Origin: Scleroderma bovista
Taxonomy: Eukaryota; Basidiomycota; Agaricomycetes; Boletales; Sclerodermataceae
Length of the DNA stretch: 41,689 nt
Direction of reading: 5' to 3'
Assembly: GCA_037178675.1 (NCBI GenBank)
Contig: JAYMGJ010000304.1
Span: 1 to 41,689 of the forward strand
Shown here: positions 9,391 through 20,455 of the stretch, piece by piece
How the letters are laid out: each line of letters begins with the position of its first letter
How positions within the stretch are numbered: position 1 is the stretch's first letter
Made by a program: the position numbers and the translations under genes
Notes under the pieces: generated by a model
Databases searched by the model: none
The model's input: only the letters and a program-made list of their open reading frames with translations
What the model was told of the DNA's origin: nothing

Positions 9391-11690
9391 GCTCGTGAAA
9401 TGTGTGAGTTCACACTTGACGTAGTCGATTGAGAGTCTGAGTCTGTGTAGGATGCATCGTATGGTGAGGAACTCGGCATGTAGCGCGATCACATTCTCTA
9501 GTAGACTAGTTGAGGAATTGTATAGATTGACATCATCAATGTAGCCAGTGAGTGTGGTGGGGGTGAGTTTGGCAGTGGGTGGTGCCCGATGGACATATCT
9601 TATGGCTAGTCTGGATTGGAACTCTTTGAACACTGGGGACGCATACAGGATTGACAGTGCAGGGGATATGGGTGATCCTTGCGGGATGCCGTTCTCCACT
9701 GGTCTGGAATCAGATATTTGGCCATCTAGGCAGATTGCTTCCTCTCTATCAGATAAGAACGAGGTGACCCACTTCACCATGGGAAGTGGGATCCTTTTTC
9801 TGCGCATTATGGTTGCTAGTTTGTCGTGGTTGACATAGTCGAAGAAGTCTTTGATATCTAGGGTCAGGCTGGTGGTGACGAGGCCATGGTTGCAGGCTGC
9901 TTCGATGTTGTGGGTGAACATGAGAGCGGCATCGACTGTTGAGCTGCCTGGGCAGCCTCCAAACTGTGTGGCGGGGACTAAGTTGTGTTCGTGGATCATG
10001 TGGGATAGATGACAGGCGATGACCAATTCTAGGGCCTTGCCTAGGCATTCCTCTAGCTGTATGAGACAGTAAGCGTGCGGGTTAGAGTAGTCGGGTTTCT
10101 TTGGTTTGCGTAGCACTACCGCTACTGTCTTTCTCCATGATGATACCTGACATTCACACAGTGGCTGATCAGGAGGTAGATAGGGTTGGGGTTGGCTGCC
10201 CATGCCCAACAGAGGACCATATTGTTGATTTGGCTGGGGCCTGGGGCTTTATGCTGGTTTGGGTTGAATATTGCTCTACGAACTTCTGCATACGACACCG
10301 GTTCCCAAGTGATATTGTCAGGTTGGTCATGTTCAAGGTCAGTGGGCTCTGCATGTATGGGTGGGGGGGGTTGGAACAGTGTACTACAGAGGGCGTTGCA
10401 CTTGTCTTCATGCGAAACTGCTGCAGGTAGGCCTTGGCCGGGACTGATGGGGGGGGAGGGGTATTGGCAGATACCTTTAGGCCACTTTGTGAATGCCCAT
10501 ATGTCATCTGGTGTCGCCTTTTCTAGCTCATCGTTGATCCACTTTCTCTTGGCTGCCTTTGTCAGTCATTTTAGTCTATTTTTAGTCCTCTGGATCAGAG
10601 CTTGAGTCTCCGTGTGTTCTTCGTCAGCTATTCCAAGGAAAATTTGTGTGGACCTTCTCAGGTCGCACAGGAACTCATATGCTTGAGTCAGCTCAGGCGT
10701 CCACCACGGGTGTGCCCATATACTGTGTTTGTGCTTGGGTATGTGCGCCTCCATGGCGGCTTGTAGGGCGCCGTGCAGCTCTAGTGCTGCAATATCAAGG
10801 GTTTGCACAGATGGCCTTTCATCATGCAGTCCTCCGAAGGCCCACACACGGTCTTCAACTTCCGACTGGTACGCCGACTTCCACTTCTTCGGTGTGTCCT
10901 CATCCAGGTTTCTCCACCGGAACCTTTGGGCTGTGACATTGTCCAGCACTACTGCTCCACGATCCATCTTCCACGTCAGCGGGTAGTGATCAGATCCGTG
11001 TGCTAACTCAGGTGCGATCCTCCATTCAAAGACGGAGTTGGTTTCAAGCGCGGCGTTGTTGGCAAACGTGAGGTCAAGGACCGATGTGGCCCTGCCGCAG
11101 TGTGATAGAAACGTGGGTGATCCTTTGTCGTTGCACATGGTCATGTGGTTGCCCACCAACCACTCTATGAGTGCCTCGGCTCTGGGGTCGGGGCGCAGTT
11201 CGTCTATGGCCCAAAGGGGGTGGTGCATGTTGAGGTCACCAGAGACAACTACCGGGAGGTTCTCCGGGAGGGTGACATTACAGAGGCGGTCTGCAGACCA
11301 GCTGTTGTGATCATCACCAACCCGTTGGTTGTAAACATTCACCACGAGTGTGGGGGGATTTGGTGGCTGGTCAACCTGTAACACTTGTATATCAGCGTCC
11401 AATACTAGGTCAGAGCGGAGTGTGACATGGAAATCATCCCTGCGCCTGTAGTAGGCCATTGTCCGCAGGGTGAGGTCTTCCAGGATGGGTTGAAGTGGTA
11501 GTATTGGGTTCCAGCCGCTTAGCACTACTGGGCCACATTGTCCATTGCCTATAAAACCAAACCAAGGTTCAGTTAAAAGAATTATATCAAACGAGTTTAC
11601 TGTTGCATTTAAGATGGCATGGCAGACTGAATTGCTCCAAATTGCATTGAGTTGTAGGATATTGATGGGCTTGGTATGTTGTCTCCTCAT
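9391..11690 (-). pseudogene. LINE B ORF2 N-terminal half (endonuclease + RT), inverted
   Basis: Reads on the minus strand inside a plus-strand LINE. The endonuclease part (11690 to about 10566) keeps SGDLNMHHPLW, SVLDLTF and GSDHYPL. The RT part (about 10209-9391) keeps TLDIKDFFDYVNH, GIPQGSPISP and YIDD. Frameshifts and small deletions separate them near 10140-10560. It matches LINE A 1472 to about 3770. It starts with the same ATGA overlap with ORF1 (11687-11690). Confidence 0.87.
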
Positions 11691-12151
11691 AAGGGTATGG
11701 TATGGGTGGTGTTGTGGGTATTGTTAGTGGTGGGGGTACTGTGATGTGGGCGGCCACCTTTGGAGGGGGTGTGGGTGGTGCCGGCATGAGCGATCCTTGT
11801 GGGACATTTTATGTTGTCGGCAGGGTGTGAGCCAGCACAGTTGGCGCACTTGTTTGGTAGGTGGTTGCAATCCTTTTGGTTGTCCCCAGACGGAGGACAT
11901 TCGAGGCAGGCGTGGTTGTCTTCTGTGTGATTGCCGGCACAGGTCCTGCATTTTGGGTCTTTGTTGCATTTGATATGACCATATGCCCAGCAGTTCGTGC
12001 ATTGTTTGATTGGTTTTGTGTCTTGGTAGCGGGAGAAGGATGCTAGTCTGCCGTACATTACTACTCTCCATACATGACGCATGAGAAGCTCAACATCTTC
12101 CTGTGATGAGGTTGTTAGTACTACTGACAAGTGCGATTTCTCATGTAGTTG
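11687..12151 (-). pseudogene. LINE B ORF1 C-terminus (zinc knuckles), inverted
   Basis: The minus-strand continuation of ORF1 from the position where the plus-strand piece stops at 9390. It has CTNCWAYGHIKC, CRTCAGNHTEDNHAC and CANCAGSHPADNIKC knuckles. The right-hand inversion breakpoint lies at about 12151-12154 in GCTC; the left-hand breakpoint at 9391-9394 is also GCTC. Confidence 0.85.
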
Positions 12152-15064
12152 CTCAAACACAACATCGTCTTCCCTGACATCACCCTCCCCAGTCCAGACA
12201 GGGATGTCACCGTAACACACCGTGGCACGATGAAGTGGCTCGGTATCACATTCAACTCAAAACTGCTCTTTAACGAGCACATAAAAATGGCTACCAACAA
12301 AGCGGAAAATATTGCCAAAGGACTAACCATGCTTGGAAACACAGTCCGAGGCCTACACCAATGCCTCCTCCTGTCAAGACCGGTTCTCCTCGACGATCTT
12401 ACTAGGAGGTCCAGAGGTGCAGGGAACTAATGAGGAGGTAAGTCCAGACACTAGTAGGTGCTAGTTAGTGCGGAGAGTCAAGTCCAGGTCAAATGAACGA
12501 AGTCCGGGCACTAGAGGAGCACAGGGAGTAAGTCCAGGTTTTTGCAGAGTAAGTCCAGACCGCGGGAAAGGGGTCCGGAGTTGAGCGCAGCTTGTGCGGA
12601 GTGAAGGACATCCCAGAGGTGGGATAAGTCCTGAGAGGTCTAGCATTGAGTCTGGGACAGAGGTGGCTTTTGCCCTCGTGCAAGTAGGAGACTTGCTAGG
12701 ATCAGACATAGGACCAAGGGGACGAGATAGGACGGAGGCCGGAGTTGGCCAGAGTTCAGGAGAACAAGATGGGATTAGGAGAGCATGGTGGGTAGTACAG
12801 AGTGGGGAGTATCTTAGTCGAGATTTGATCTAAGGATCTACTAGGCCGGAGTACGGTAGTTTATATAGTAAAGAGACTAGAGGTGAGTATATACGGTGAC
12901 AAGTAAACACCCTAGTCAGGACAAGGGATGGAGCAGAAGCAGACAGGAAAATAAACCAGGGACAGGAAAATAAACTGGAGCGGAAGCAGACACGGGGAAC
13001 TAGAGTTACAGGGATGACGGAGGAAAAGAAGGGACAAGGGAACTAGGTCGGAAGAGGACAGGTAAGGGTCAGAGGTGGACTTAACTAATGTTAAGTCCGG
13101 AGCGATGTCCAGGACCAGAGGAAGTGCAAGAGCGGAGGGAGTGTGCGAGTGGAGGAAGGGCGGAGTAGCCGGAGGAAGGTCTGGAGTTGGACATGGAAAT
13201 GTCCTAAGCCTTTGGTGGACCTGACAGAGGAAGTGGAGCAGGAGCAGGAGCAGAACTGAGCCGGAGTTGGATGTACCAGCCGGAGTTGGGCTACGTCGCA
13301 GACAAGGCTAAGGGAGTGGCCGGACTGAAACCGGAGTAGCGACTAGTGGTAGGTACAGGTCCGACACGGAGGAGTTAGACCGCGGATCTGTCTGTAGGAA
13401 GACAGGGGTTAGTCCTGAGGCAGAGATGGACGTAGTGACCGGAGTTGAGCTGGAGTGCAGCTATAGGGCTGGAGATGGCTGGACTAGATCCAGAGTTGCA
13501 TCTATGCCTAAGGAGAGGTCAGGCGGGCCATGGTTAGACTGGAGTTGTGACTGGAAAAGTATGGATATGACACCTCCACACCATCTACGGTGCATGTGTA
13601 CGGAGCGTCATGATGTACGCCAGCCCAGTCTGGTGGGATGGTAAGAAGAAGCATGCAAACAAACTCACCCGGGTACAAAATACCTGCCTTTGCCACATCT
13701 GTGCAGCCTTCCGCACCACTCCAATCCATGCACTAGAAATAGACAGCGCCATCCCACCAATCCCTCTCGTTCTTGAATGCCTTAGCAACAACGCTGTGTC
13801 AAGGATACACAAACTAGCTCATACCAACCCCATCCACCTTAGGATCCCGCAGGAATGGCATGGATATGACAGCGCTTACCCTGCACCTCCACTCCCACCA
13901 GACAAATTCTGCCCGAGGAGTAGGAAACCCCCCAAAACAACATGTCTAACCAAACTCGCATCACGCTCCTCATCCAGTATCCACCACATAGACATATTTG
14001 CCATTCCCCCATGGTCCAAAACCATAGCCACCTTCTCACCCTGACTTTCGGTCAGGAGCACGAACCTTGAAGACGACAAAGAGAAAGCTGCTGTGGCCCA
14101 CATTAAGTACGTCCGCACCTTTCAGTCAGACCCATCCCACATCCTGTCATACTCTGACAGATCACTGTGCAGAGATGAAGCGGGCCAACAAAGCGCAGGG
14201 GCTGGATGGATAGGATACCATGGCCCACATGAAATCTTCCAGGGGTCCAAACCTTTGGGTCCTCACATGGAAATCTACGATGCAGAAGCCACCGCCATTA
14301 ACGCAGCAGTGAAGGCTGCCATGGACTACACGACAAAAAACAACATCACACACATCCATGTATTCGCTGACAACCAGGCCACTGTCCAGACGACATTTGA
14401 CGTTGTACCGGGCTCGTCCCAACACATTAACCTGCACACCTGCTCCCTCATCTTATCGTTCCTCAAATCATCGAATCAACACCACATCAAGATCGCATGG
14501 GCACCTGGTCACAAAAATATCATCGGCAATGAACGTGCAGACACCCTGGCGAAAGCAGCGACTGAAATCGCAGCAGACAACCCACCCATATCCTTCTCCC
14601 ATGAGAAATCTCAGTCCCGTCAACACCTCATCGTAGCCTGGACAGAAGAATGGCACAAACAACTCCAACACCCAAGTGTATTCTTACAAGCGAACAGGTT
14701 CACCCCAGCCCTAAAACCCCGCGAACACTTCACTCACACACCCCGCAACATTTATGGCCACCTCATTCAATGCCGCACAGGTCATGCCTTTATGGGTGAG
14801 TACTACAACAAACACGTCCCCACTGAAGACCGCTCCTGCCCTTGTGGTGAACTGCTTCAATCGTGCGACCACATCATAGCCACCTGTCCCGAGTATGAAA
14901 ACCAACATCAGATCCTCAAATCCACCTCTGAAGATCTTGTCATGTCAGACATCCTCAGCACTACAGAAGGCATAGAGGCATTGGTAAAATTCCTCCGCGC
15001 CACCAACACATTCAAAAAACATCGCACCCCCAGCCCACCCGAAGTACCTCCAGTGCAACCATGA
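12152..15064 (+). pseudogene. LINE B ORF2 C-terminal half (end of RT, RNase H), split by a solo LTR
   Basis: Plus-strand ORF2 resumes at 12152 (HNIVFPDITLP), is cut at 12371 by an LTR and resumes at 13573. It carries the RNase H domain (YSDRSLCRDEAG, DAEATAINAA, ADNQATVQT, NERADTLAKAA) and the terminal CPCGE...DHIIATCP motif. A TGA at 14042-14044 separates the RT connection from RNase H, so RNase H reads as a separate 14093-15064 frame. It ends with the same PPEVPPVQP as LINE A. Confidence 0.87.
12372..13572 (-). mobile_element. Solo LTR (gypsy-like), 1201 bp, inside LINE B
   Basis: It runs TGTCAAGACC...ATATGACA and is flanked by a 5-bp duplication CCTCC (12367-12371 and 13573-13577); LINE A has the uninterrupted sequence. 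It is the reverse complement of 16820-18001, which shows transcription-sense features such as TATATAAAC, so this copy lies on the minus strand. No internal region remains, as expected after LTR-LTR recombination. Confidence 0.9.
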
Positions 15065-15457
15065 AACCTCTCTGACCCCCCTTCTACCCAGGTCACCCCT
15101 GTTGCCCTTACCACACGCAAAATGCCCCCTACGGACACCTCGCATGACCCCCACCCACCCAAAGTATTTCCTGCACAACTGTGACGACGTACTAACCTCC
15201 CTTTTTTCCAGATCATGACTTTTCGCATCATCATCAGCATTGGACTGTTATGTTTATTGCATGCATCATGTTTCCGCCATGGATACTCCATAAGACCCTC
15301 ATACATAGATGACCTACAAATACTCGCTATATAGTACCCTTTTCTCTAAATACATTACCCTCCTACGGCCCTGTGGCACCACGTCTTAGCACTTTTTGTT
15401 TGCTTGCAGCGGGATATAAATTTGGAATTCTCTCTCTCTCTCTCCTGCAACTGAAGC
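15065..15457 (+). other. LINE B 3' UTR and right target-site copy
   Basis: Matches the LINE A tail 5474-5855. It ends in a longer CT run (about 15430-15444), then CTGCAACTGAAGC (15445-15457), the same 13 bases that precede LINE B. Confidence 0.75.
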
Positions 15458-15960
15458 TGCTATCATAGACACCCTTGATCTGTACAAATTGACATGGTAT
15501 GTGGTTTGCATGGACTAGAATAGGGCTGTTGATGACAGCAAAGACCTGATTTGCATAGAACTCACTGCAGAAACGAGATTTTAATCAGGGCTGGGTATAG
15601 TTGGATTATAAGGGATAGTTGTACTATAGTCTGAGGAGCCCATGCACCTGGGTAGGCCATGTTATATGGTCAGCGGACGATGACAATCGGCCGTGCTACA
15701 CGGGCTGGCGGAAGTGAGGCTTATGACTAGAGCTTTTCCATATCACAGGGGTCAGCCCCCAACAGTATTGTCACCAAGTGACAACGGTGGGCCCATGGCT
15801 CTGTTGTCATCGCGGGGTAGGGTGAAAGTCTTAAGCCGGACAAATTGGTGTCGTCATGAAAATACTCGGGCTGAGAGGAGTAGCATACCAATAGAATAAG
15901 TGAGCCAGTACGCAATGGAGGCAGTGTGGTGGAAATCTGATGGCAGCAATAACACCATAG
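15458..15960. other. Intergenic, no feature recognised
   Basis: About 500 bp between the LINE pair and the repeat-bearing region. No ORF with family features, no splice pattern giving a long frame and no repeat was seen. Confidence 0.5.
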
Positions 15961-15965
15961 TGAGC

Positions 15966-16094
15966 CGGTCAATCAGCATTGCGGCATGGTCAACAGTGCG
16001 GCAAAGTCAACACTCTGGCATGTTCAACATCCCGGCACAGTCAACCGATGAGATGTTGTGCCGATGAGATGTGGTGCCGATGAGATGTTGTGCC
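15966..16094. repeat. Short array of 17-bp and 16-bp repeats left of the TET island
   Basis: Degenerate 17-bp units of the type GGCANNGTCAACANTNC (15966 to about 16046) are followed by three 16-bp units GATGAGATGTTGTGCC (16047-16094). The same 17-bp motif, and the TGTTGTGCC..ATG.GATGTGGTGCC block, recur right of the TET gene at about 20425-20690. Confidence 0.65.
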
Positions 16095-16212
16095 AGATGT
16101 TATGTGTCAGCCGCATCAATTTAGTTCTGGTGGTTCCTCGTGCTGGATCTTGGCCTAATGGTAGTTAACACTATATCCACGGCGATACATCTATATAGAG
16201 GACATAGTATCT

Positions 16213-16819
16213 AGGGCCTGATGGGTATACAGGGAGATCAACCTTGCGGCCCATCACACTCGATGGGAAGCCAATTCACAGGCCTGCCCAACTATATAGT
16301 TGTTCCCACATTGAGGGCTTGTTTAATCCTCTGGGACACCCCATTCATGGCTTGTCACTTTAAAATGTACTTGCAAGGTTTCCCTGCATAGCTAGATAAC
16401 ACCTCTGCTAGGGCCTGCCCAATGCTATGGGATACCATGGCCATTGCCTGTCAGACTGAACCCATATGCTGGGCGCACTGACTATAAATGACACTGTCTC
16501 CAGGGCTTGCTCACAGTTATGGGACACCACACCTGTGGCTAGCACCCCTTAAAGGTACAGTCTCCACACAGCCCATTGGAATGCAAGGGACAATAGTTCC
16601 ATGGCCCTTTGGTAAGAAAGGGACTCTGTTGTTACAGCCTGATCAAAGCCCGAAACACGATATTCCTCTGGCCTGCCAATAGAAACAGCAAACCATATTT
16701 AGGGCCTGATGCAAAGCACGGGACACTGGCACTGCAGCCCTCCTACTCACTCCTATTTGTTGGGCTCTATAATAGAATAGAGAACACTATATCCAGGGCC
16801 TCCTGCTCTTATAGATGAT
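16213..16819. repeat. Degenerate ~97-bp tandem repeat
   Basis: Blocks of the form AGGGCCTG...ATGGGACACCA...TGGCCTG recur with starts near 16213, 16314, 16410, 16502, 16599, 16701 and 16795, a spacing of 92-102 bp. About seven decayed units are present; the last is cut by the LTR at 16820. No coding frame persists. Confidence 0.65.
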
Positions 16820-18001
16820 TGTCATATCCATACTTTTCCAGTCGCAACTCCGGTCTAACCATGGCCCGCCTGACCTCCCCTTAGGCATAGATGCAACTCC
16901 GGATCTAGTCCGGCCATCTCCAGCCCTATAGCTGCACTCCAGCTCAACTCCGGTCACTATGTCCATCTCTGCCTCAGGACTAACCCCTGTCTTCTTACAG
17001 ACAGATCCGCGGTCTAACTCCTCCGTGTCGGACCTGCACCTACCACTAGTCGCTACTCCGGTTTCAGTCCGGCCACTCTCTTAGCCTTGTCTGCGACGTA
17101 GCCCAACTCCGGCTGGTACATCCAACTCCGGCTCAGTTCTGCTCCTGCTCCTGCTCCACTTCCTCTGTCAGGTCCACCAAAGGCTTAGGACATTTCCATG
17201 TCCAACTCCGGACCTTCCTCCGGCTACTCCGCCCTTCCTCCACTCGCACACTCCCTCCGCTCGTACACTCCCTCCGGACTTAACATTAGTTAAGTCCACC
17301 TCTGACCCTTACCTGTCCTCTTCCGACCTAGTTCCCTTGTCCCTGCTTTTCCTCCGTCGTCCCTGTAACTCTAGGTCCCCGTGTCTGCTTCCGCTCCGGT
17401 TTATTTTCCTGTCCCTGCTTTATTTTCTTGTACCTGGTTTATTTTCCTGTCTGCTTCTGCTCCATCCCTTGTCTCGACATTAAGGTGTTTACTTGTCACC
17501 ATATATACTCACCTTAGTTTTCATTACTATATAAACTACCGTACTCCGGCCTAGTAGTCCTTAGATCAAATCTCGACTAAGATACTCCCCACTCTGTACT
17601 ACCCACCATGCTCTCCTAATCCCATCTTGTTCTCCTGAACTCCGGCCAACTCTGGCCTCCATCCTATCTCATCCCCTTGGTCCTATGTCCGATCCTAGCA
17701 AGTCTCCTACTTGCATGAGGGCAAAAGCCACCTCTGTCCCAGACTCGACGCTAGACCTCTCAGGACTCATCCCACCTCTGGGATGTCCTTCGCTCCGGAC
17801 AAGCTGCGCTCAACTCCGGACCACTTTCCCATGGTCCGGACTTACTCCCTGTGCTCCTCTAGTGCCTGGACTTCGTTCATTTGACCCGGACTTGACTCTC
17901 CGCACTAACTAGCACCTACTAGTGTCTGGACTTACCTCCTCATTAGTTCCCTGCACCTCTGGACCTCCTAGTAAGATCGTTGAGGAGAACCGGTCTTGAC
18001 A
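16820..18001 (+). mobile_element. LTR of the same gypsy family as 12372-13572, no target duplication
   Basis: TGTCATATCC...GGTCTTGACA, 1182 bp, the reverse complement of the solo LTR in LINE B. It contains repeated ACTCCGG motifs, TTTATTTTC tracts and a TATATAAAC promoter-like site around 17530. The flanks are ATGAT (16815-16819) and GTGGC (18002-18006), so there is no duplication; it probably results from recombination or a flanking deletion. It ends 21 bp from the stop codon of the adjacent minus-strand gene. Confidence 0.87.
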
Positions 18002-18022
18002 GTGGCACTCCAAAGACTCCTC

Positions 18023-18782
18023 TCATTTCTGCCGCAATGCATTTGGTGCACGGGTTAGCATCTCAATGGCCTCCATCCTTTTTGCACAATGCTGCATCAC
18101 CTCCATATGATATTTAAGGGCATTGTCCAAGCTCCGCAAGATATTGTCACAGAAGTACCGTGCATTTGACAAGGCCTCGTCCGAGGTATATCCAATGGTG
18201 AGTAGAATGGTGAGCTTTCTATCGGCAACCTGGCAAAGCTTTAGTACCTAACACAACACGAATAAGGGAGCATACCAGGTCCACCGGAAAGAATGCCTCT
18301 GCCTCCGATACCATGTCCTGCAGTGGCCGCGTGCTGTACCCTGCTGTACATGCGCCGTGGCCATTAACCCACCACGAGTTTGCCACTTGCAGCGTACTTG
18401 GAACCTGGACTTCGGCGGCCTTGGCATGATAGACATTCAACTGACGCATTGCCACATACAGTCTTGCCGGTGGCAGATTTTCTGGTACGACCATTCTGTG
18501 CACCCTGCTTGCCATCATTGGCAATATCATCTTCACACCCATAGCCTGGCATGCGGCAAGCACACGTTCTAAATTTGCCTGGGGGCTCATGAGTGTGTTA
18601 ATCAAATGTAATCATTCTCCACTTACCACTTCCATTTGTACATTTGCATACCATTCAGCTGTGGCTAGCATCCCCTCGGGCTGTTGTTGAACTGCATGCA
18701 CCAACCGTCGAAAGCGGACTCCAACATATTGCAATACCATGGACAGTTCGCAGGTTTCGTGCAGTTTGGATGTGGTATTCAT
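18023..18782 (-). CDS. 3-exon gene of unknown function divergent from the TET/JBP gene
   Basis: I do not recognise the family. Splicing gives a 221-aa protein: exon 1 18782-18627, exon 2 18578-18276, exon 3 18229-18023. The introns are 48 bp (GTAAGT..CAG) and 46 bp (GTATGC..CAG with a TACTAAA branch site); both are phase 0. Neither exon 2 nor exon 3 would join in frame without splicing, which supports the model. The product is mostly helical with no signal peptide or membrane segment. It starts MNTTSKLHETCELS and ends in TRAPNALRQK. A further upstream exon joined at an AG near 18791 is possible but would read through a TGA at about 18927. It lies head-to-head with the TET gene, 275 bp between start codons. 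Confidence 0.7.
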
Positions 18783-19057
18783 GATTGATGGTGTGATGGC
18801 CGATTCACCCTAAGCCTTATAACATTCAGGTAATCAATGTTCTCATGGTCCACATGTCACCTGATGCATAATTACCACATTGTGCAACCGGGCATGTGTT
18901 GTTTCGCACTGGCCAATCGCTGATCAGCCTTGTTTAGTGGATCTAGCCGAGAATGGAATGTGTTGCATTGCCGTTTGCAAACAGATGTCCGCAGCTTGCC
19001 GCTCATCCCCCACTGAAATTTTTACTCCCCACATTGTCAAAAGTTGTCCTGTGTCCA
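18783..19057. promoter_or_regulatory. Shared intergenic region of a divergent gene pair (inferred bidirectional promoter)
   Basis: 275 bp separate the start codons of the unknown gene (minus) and the TET/JBP gene (plus). No clear TATA box or known operator is seen. The role is inferred from gene arrangement only. Confidence 0.4.
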
Positions 19058-20321
19058 ATGGCCGATGCAAATGCCGTGCCATCCAACTATACTTTGTCTG
19101 ACATCATGGCATCATATATGCGGCGCCGCTTCCTGAATGAAGCATTCCCAGACTTAAATTCCCCCACCCTGGAAACGCTTCTGTCCCTGCCGGTGGATGC
19201 AACTGTAGCCATGAACCAAATTGTATCCACCATCACACAGGCATATCATAATCGGAGTGAGCCAATTCTTGTATAGTTAAATTATCCTTCCTTGATATCC
19301 ACTTCAGTTTCCTGCGGCATTGACTTGATTAGGTTGTCCGAAAGCCTCAGACCAATGCAATCCAGCACAAATGAGCAACAGGAGATTAGGGTCCTCCGTA
19401 GACATCCTTCCTCTTTGACTGGAACCCTTTCCCGGCCCACCATTATTCTGGGAGAAGGTGACACAATTGCATTGTGGTATCTTCCTGGAGCTCTAGCTCC
19501 CTGCATCCAAGTATGGTATCATTCCACTCTCATTGTCCACTGTTGAGGCCTTTGTTTCTAGGAGCACATCGCAGCATCCATCGATCCACTTGCACATCCA
19601 CTGGAAGAGAGTATTACTAATCAGTCATGGCGTACAATACACCAGTATTTCAAGGATGACGTGGATATTTTCGGGTGCTTGGAATTCTCTCCGGCACAGC
19701 ACATGCTTGGCCATTCTGTGAGTACCTTGTTCTTTTGACAATGCACTTGTTTGATCTTCTGCTAGACCCCCAATGACATTCCGGGGGTGTCCAAGGCTTT
19801 GGCCAGTCCTATGGGCTATCAATGGAGCAAGGATATATGTCTTCTGTCGGCAATACTTTCAGGTGTTCTTTCTATTATCCATCTGCCTCTATACAATGCC
19901 GGCCACCTTGCCATGCAACGCTTGACTGACTGGGCGACTGGCCATGATCCCGGAATGCTGACGGCACTTGAAAATTGGTCAACTGTTGTCACTAATATCT
20001 CGCTAATTGTCAATCGAAGTACCCCCCCTCCACAGGGACCCACACTCACGAGCAGATTGGTATGAAATGCTAGTCAGTGTCGGTAATTATGATGACTGTG
20101 CACTGGACATTCCCAGTCTTGGGATTCAGGTATTGTACAATCCTGGCACTGTTGTTGCATTTTCCGGCCGGCTCTTTCGGCATGGCGTCAATGAGGTTGA
20201 GGGAGCGAGGTGCTGTTTGGTGTATTATATGAGGGATAATATTCACCATTGGTTAAGGGTGCCATGGCCTCTTCATTGGGGGACGCCAGATAATGTCCGC
20301 AATGCACTGGTGAAGCATTGA
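19058..20321 (+). CDS. TET/JBP-like 2-oxoglutarate/Fe(II) dioxygenase (5-methylcytosine oxidase family)
   Basis: Predicted to oxidise 5-methylcytosine in DNA in the nucleus. Exons: 19058-19256, 19308-19510, 19562-19717, 19766-20321; the introns are 51, 51 and 48 bp (GTGAGC..CAG, GTATGG..TAG, GTGAGT..TAG) and the phases agree. The product is about 370 aa. Exon 2 carries RPTIILGEGDTIALWYLPGAL, a feature I associate with fungal TET/JBP proteins. The catalytic core is in exon 4: HRD (HxD iron ligands, as in PLHRDPHSRADWYEML), then VGNYDD and YNPGTVVAFSGRLFRHGV with the distal His, then GARCCLVYYMRD with the Arg expected to bind 2-oxoglutarate. All expected active-site residues are present. A run of seven C (20022-20028) puts NRST and the PLHRD block in different frames; six C would be in frame, so this is either a fresh frameshift or a consensus error. 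In basidiomycetes these genes often accompany KDZ transposons. Confidence 0.85.
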
Positions 20322-20455
20322 ATAATTAGCTTCCTGATATGATTGTCTGTTGTACTAAAATGTAATTCTGATGGTTTGTAGTCCAAATTTGTTGGGAGTA
20401 GTTTGTAGTAGATACTATCCGAATGTGTGTTGTGCCAATGGGATGTGGTGCCGCT
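20322..20455. other. Probable TET/JBP 3' UTR and spacer
   Basis: AT-rich and without an ORF. It runs into a TGTTGTGCC/GATGTGGTGCC block like that at 16047-16094 and then into the 17-bp repeat array. Confidence 0.4.

Larger units (their letters stand above)
5869..15444 (+). mobile_element. LINE B, full-length copy of the LINE A family, heavily rearranged
   Basis: A second copy of the same LINE. In order: 5' UTR and ORF1 N-terminus (5869-6387), a TIR element (6388-8729), the ORF1 middle (8730-9390), an inverted block carrying the ORF1 C-terminus and ORF2 endonuclease/RT (9391 to about 12151), ORF2 in normal orientation (12152-12371), a solo LTR (12372-13572), the ORF2 C-terminus (13573-15064) and the 3' UTR. 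Removing the insertions and flipping the block restores the order seen in LINE A. It is non-functional. Confidence 0.9.

Noticed and set aside
9391..12151. Twin-priming inversion of LINE B
   Set aside because: Twin priming inverts the 5' part; here ORF1's N-terminus and middle remain in normal orientation upstream of the inverted block.
18880..19034. Extra 5' exon of the divergent gene reaching to 19034 or 19104 on the minus strand
   Set aside because: It would contain a TGA and would start within 24 bp of, or overlap, the TET start; the 18782 start is simpler.
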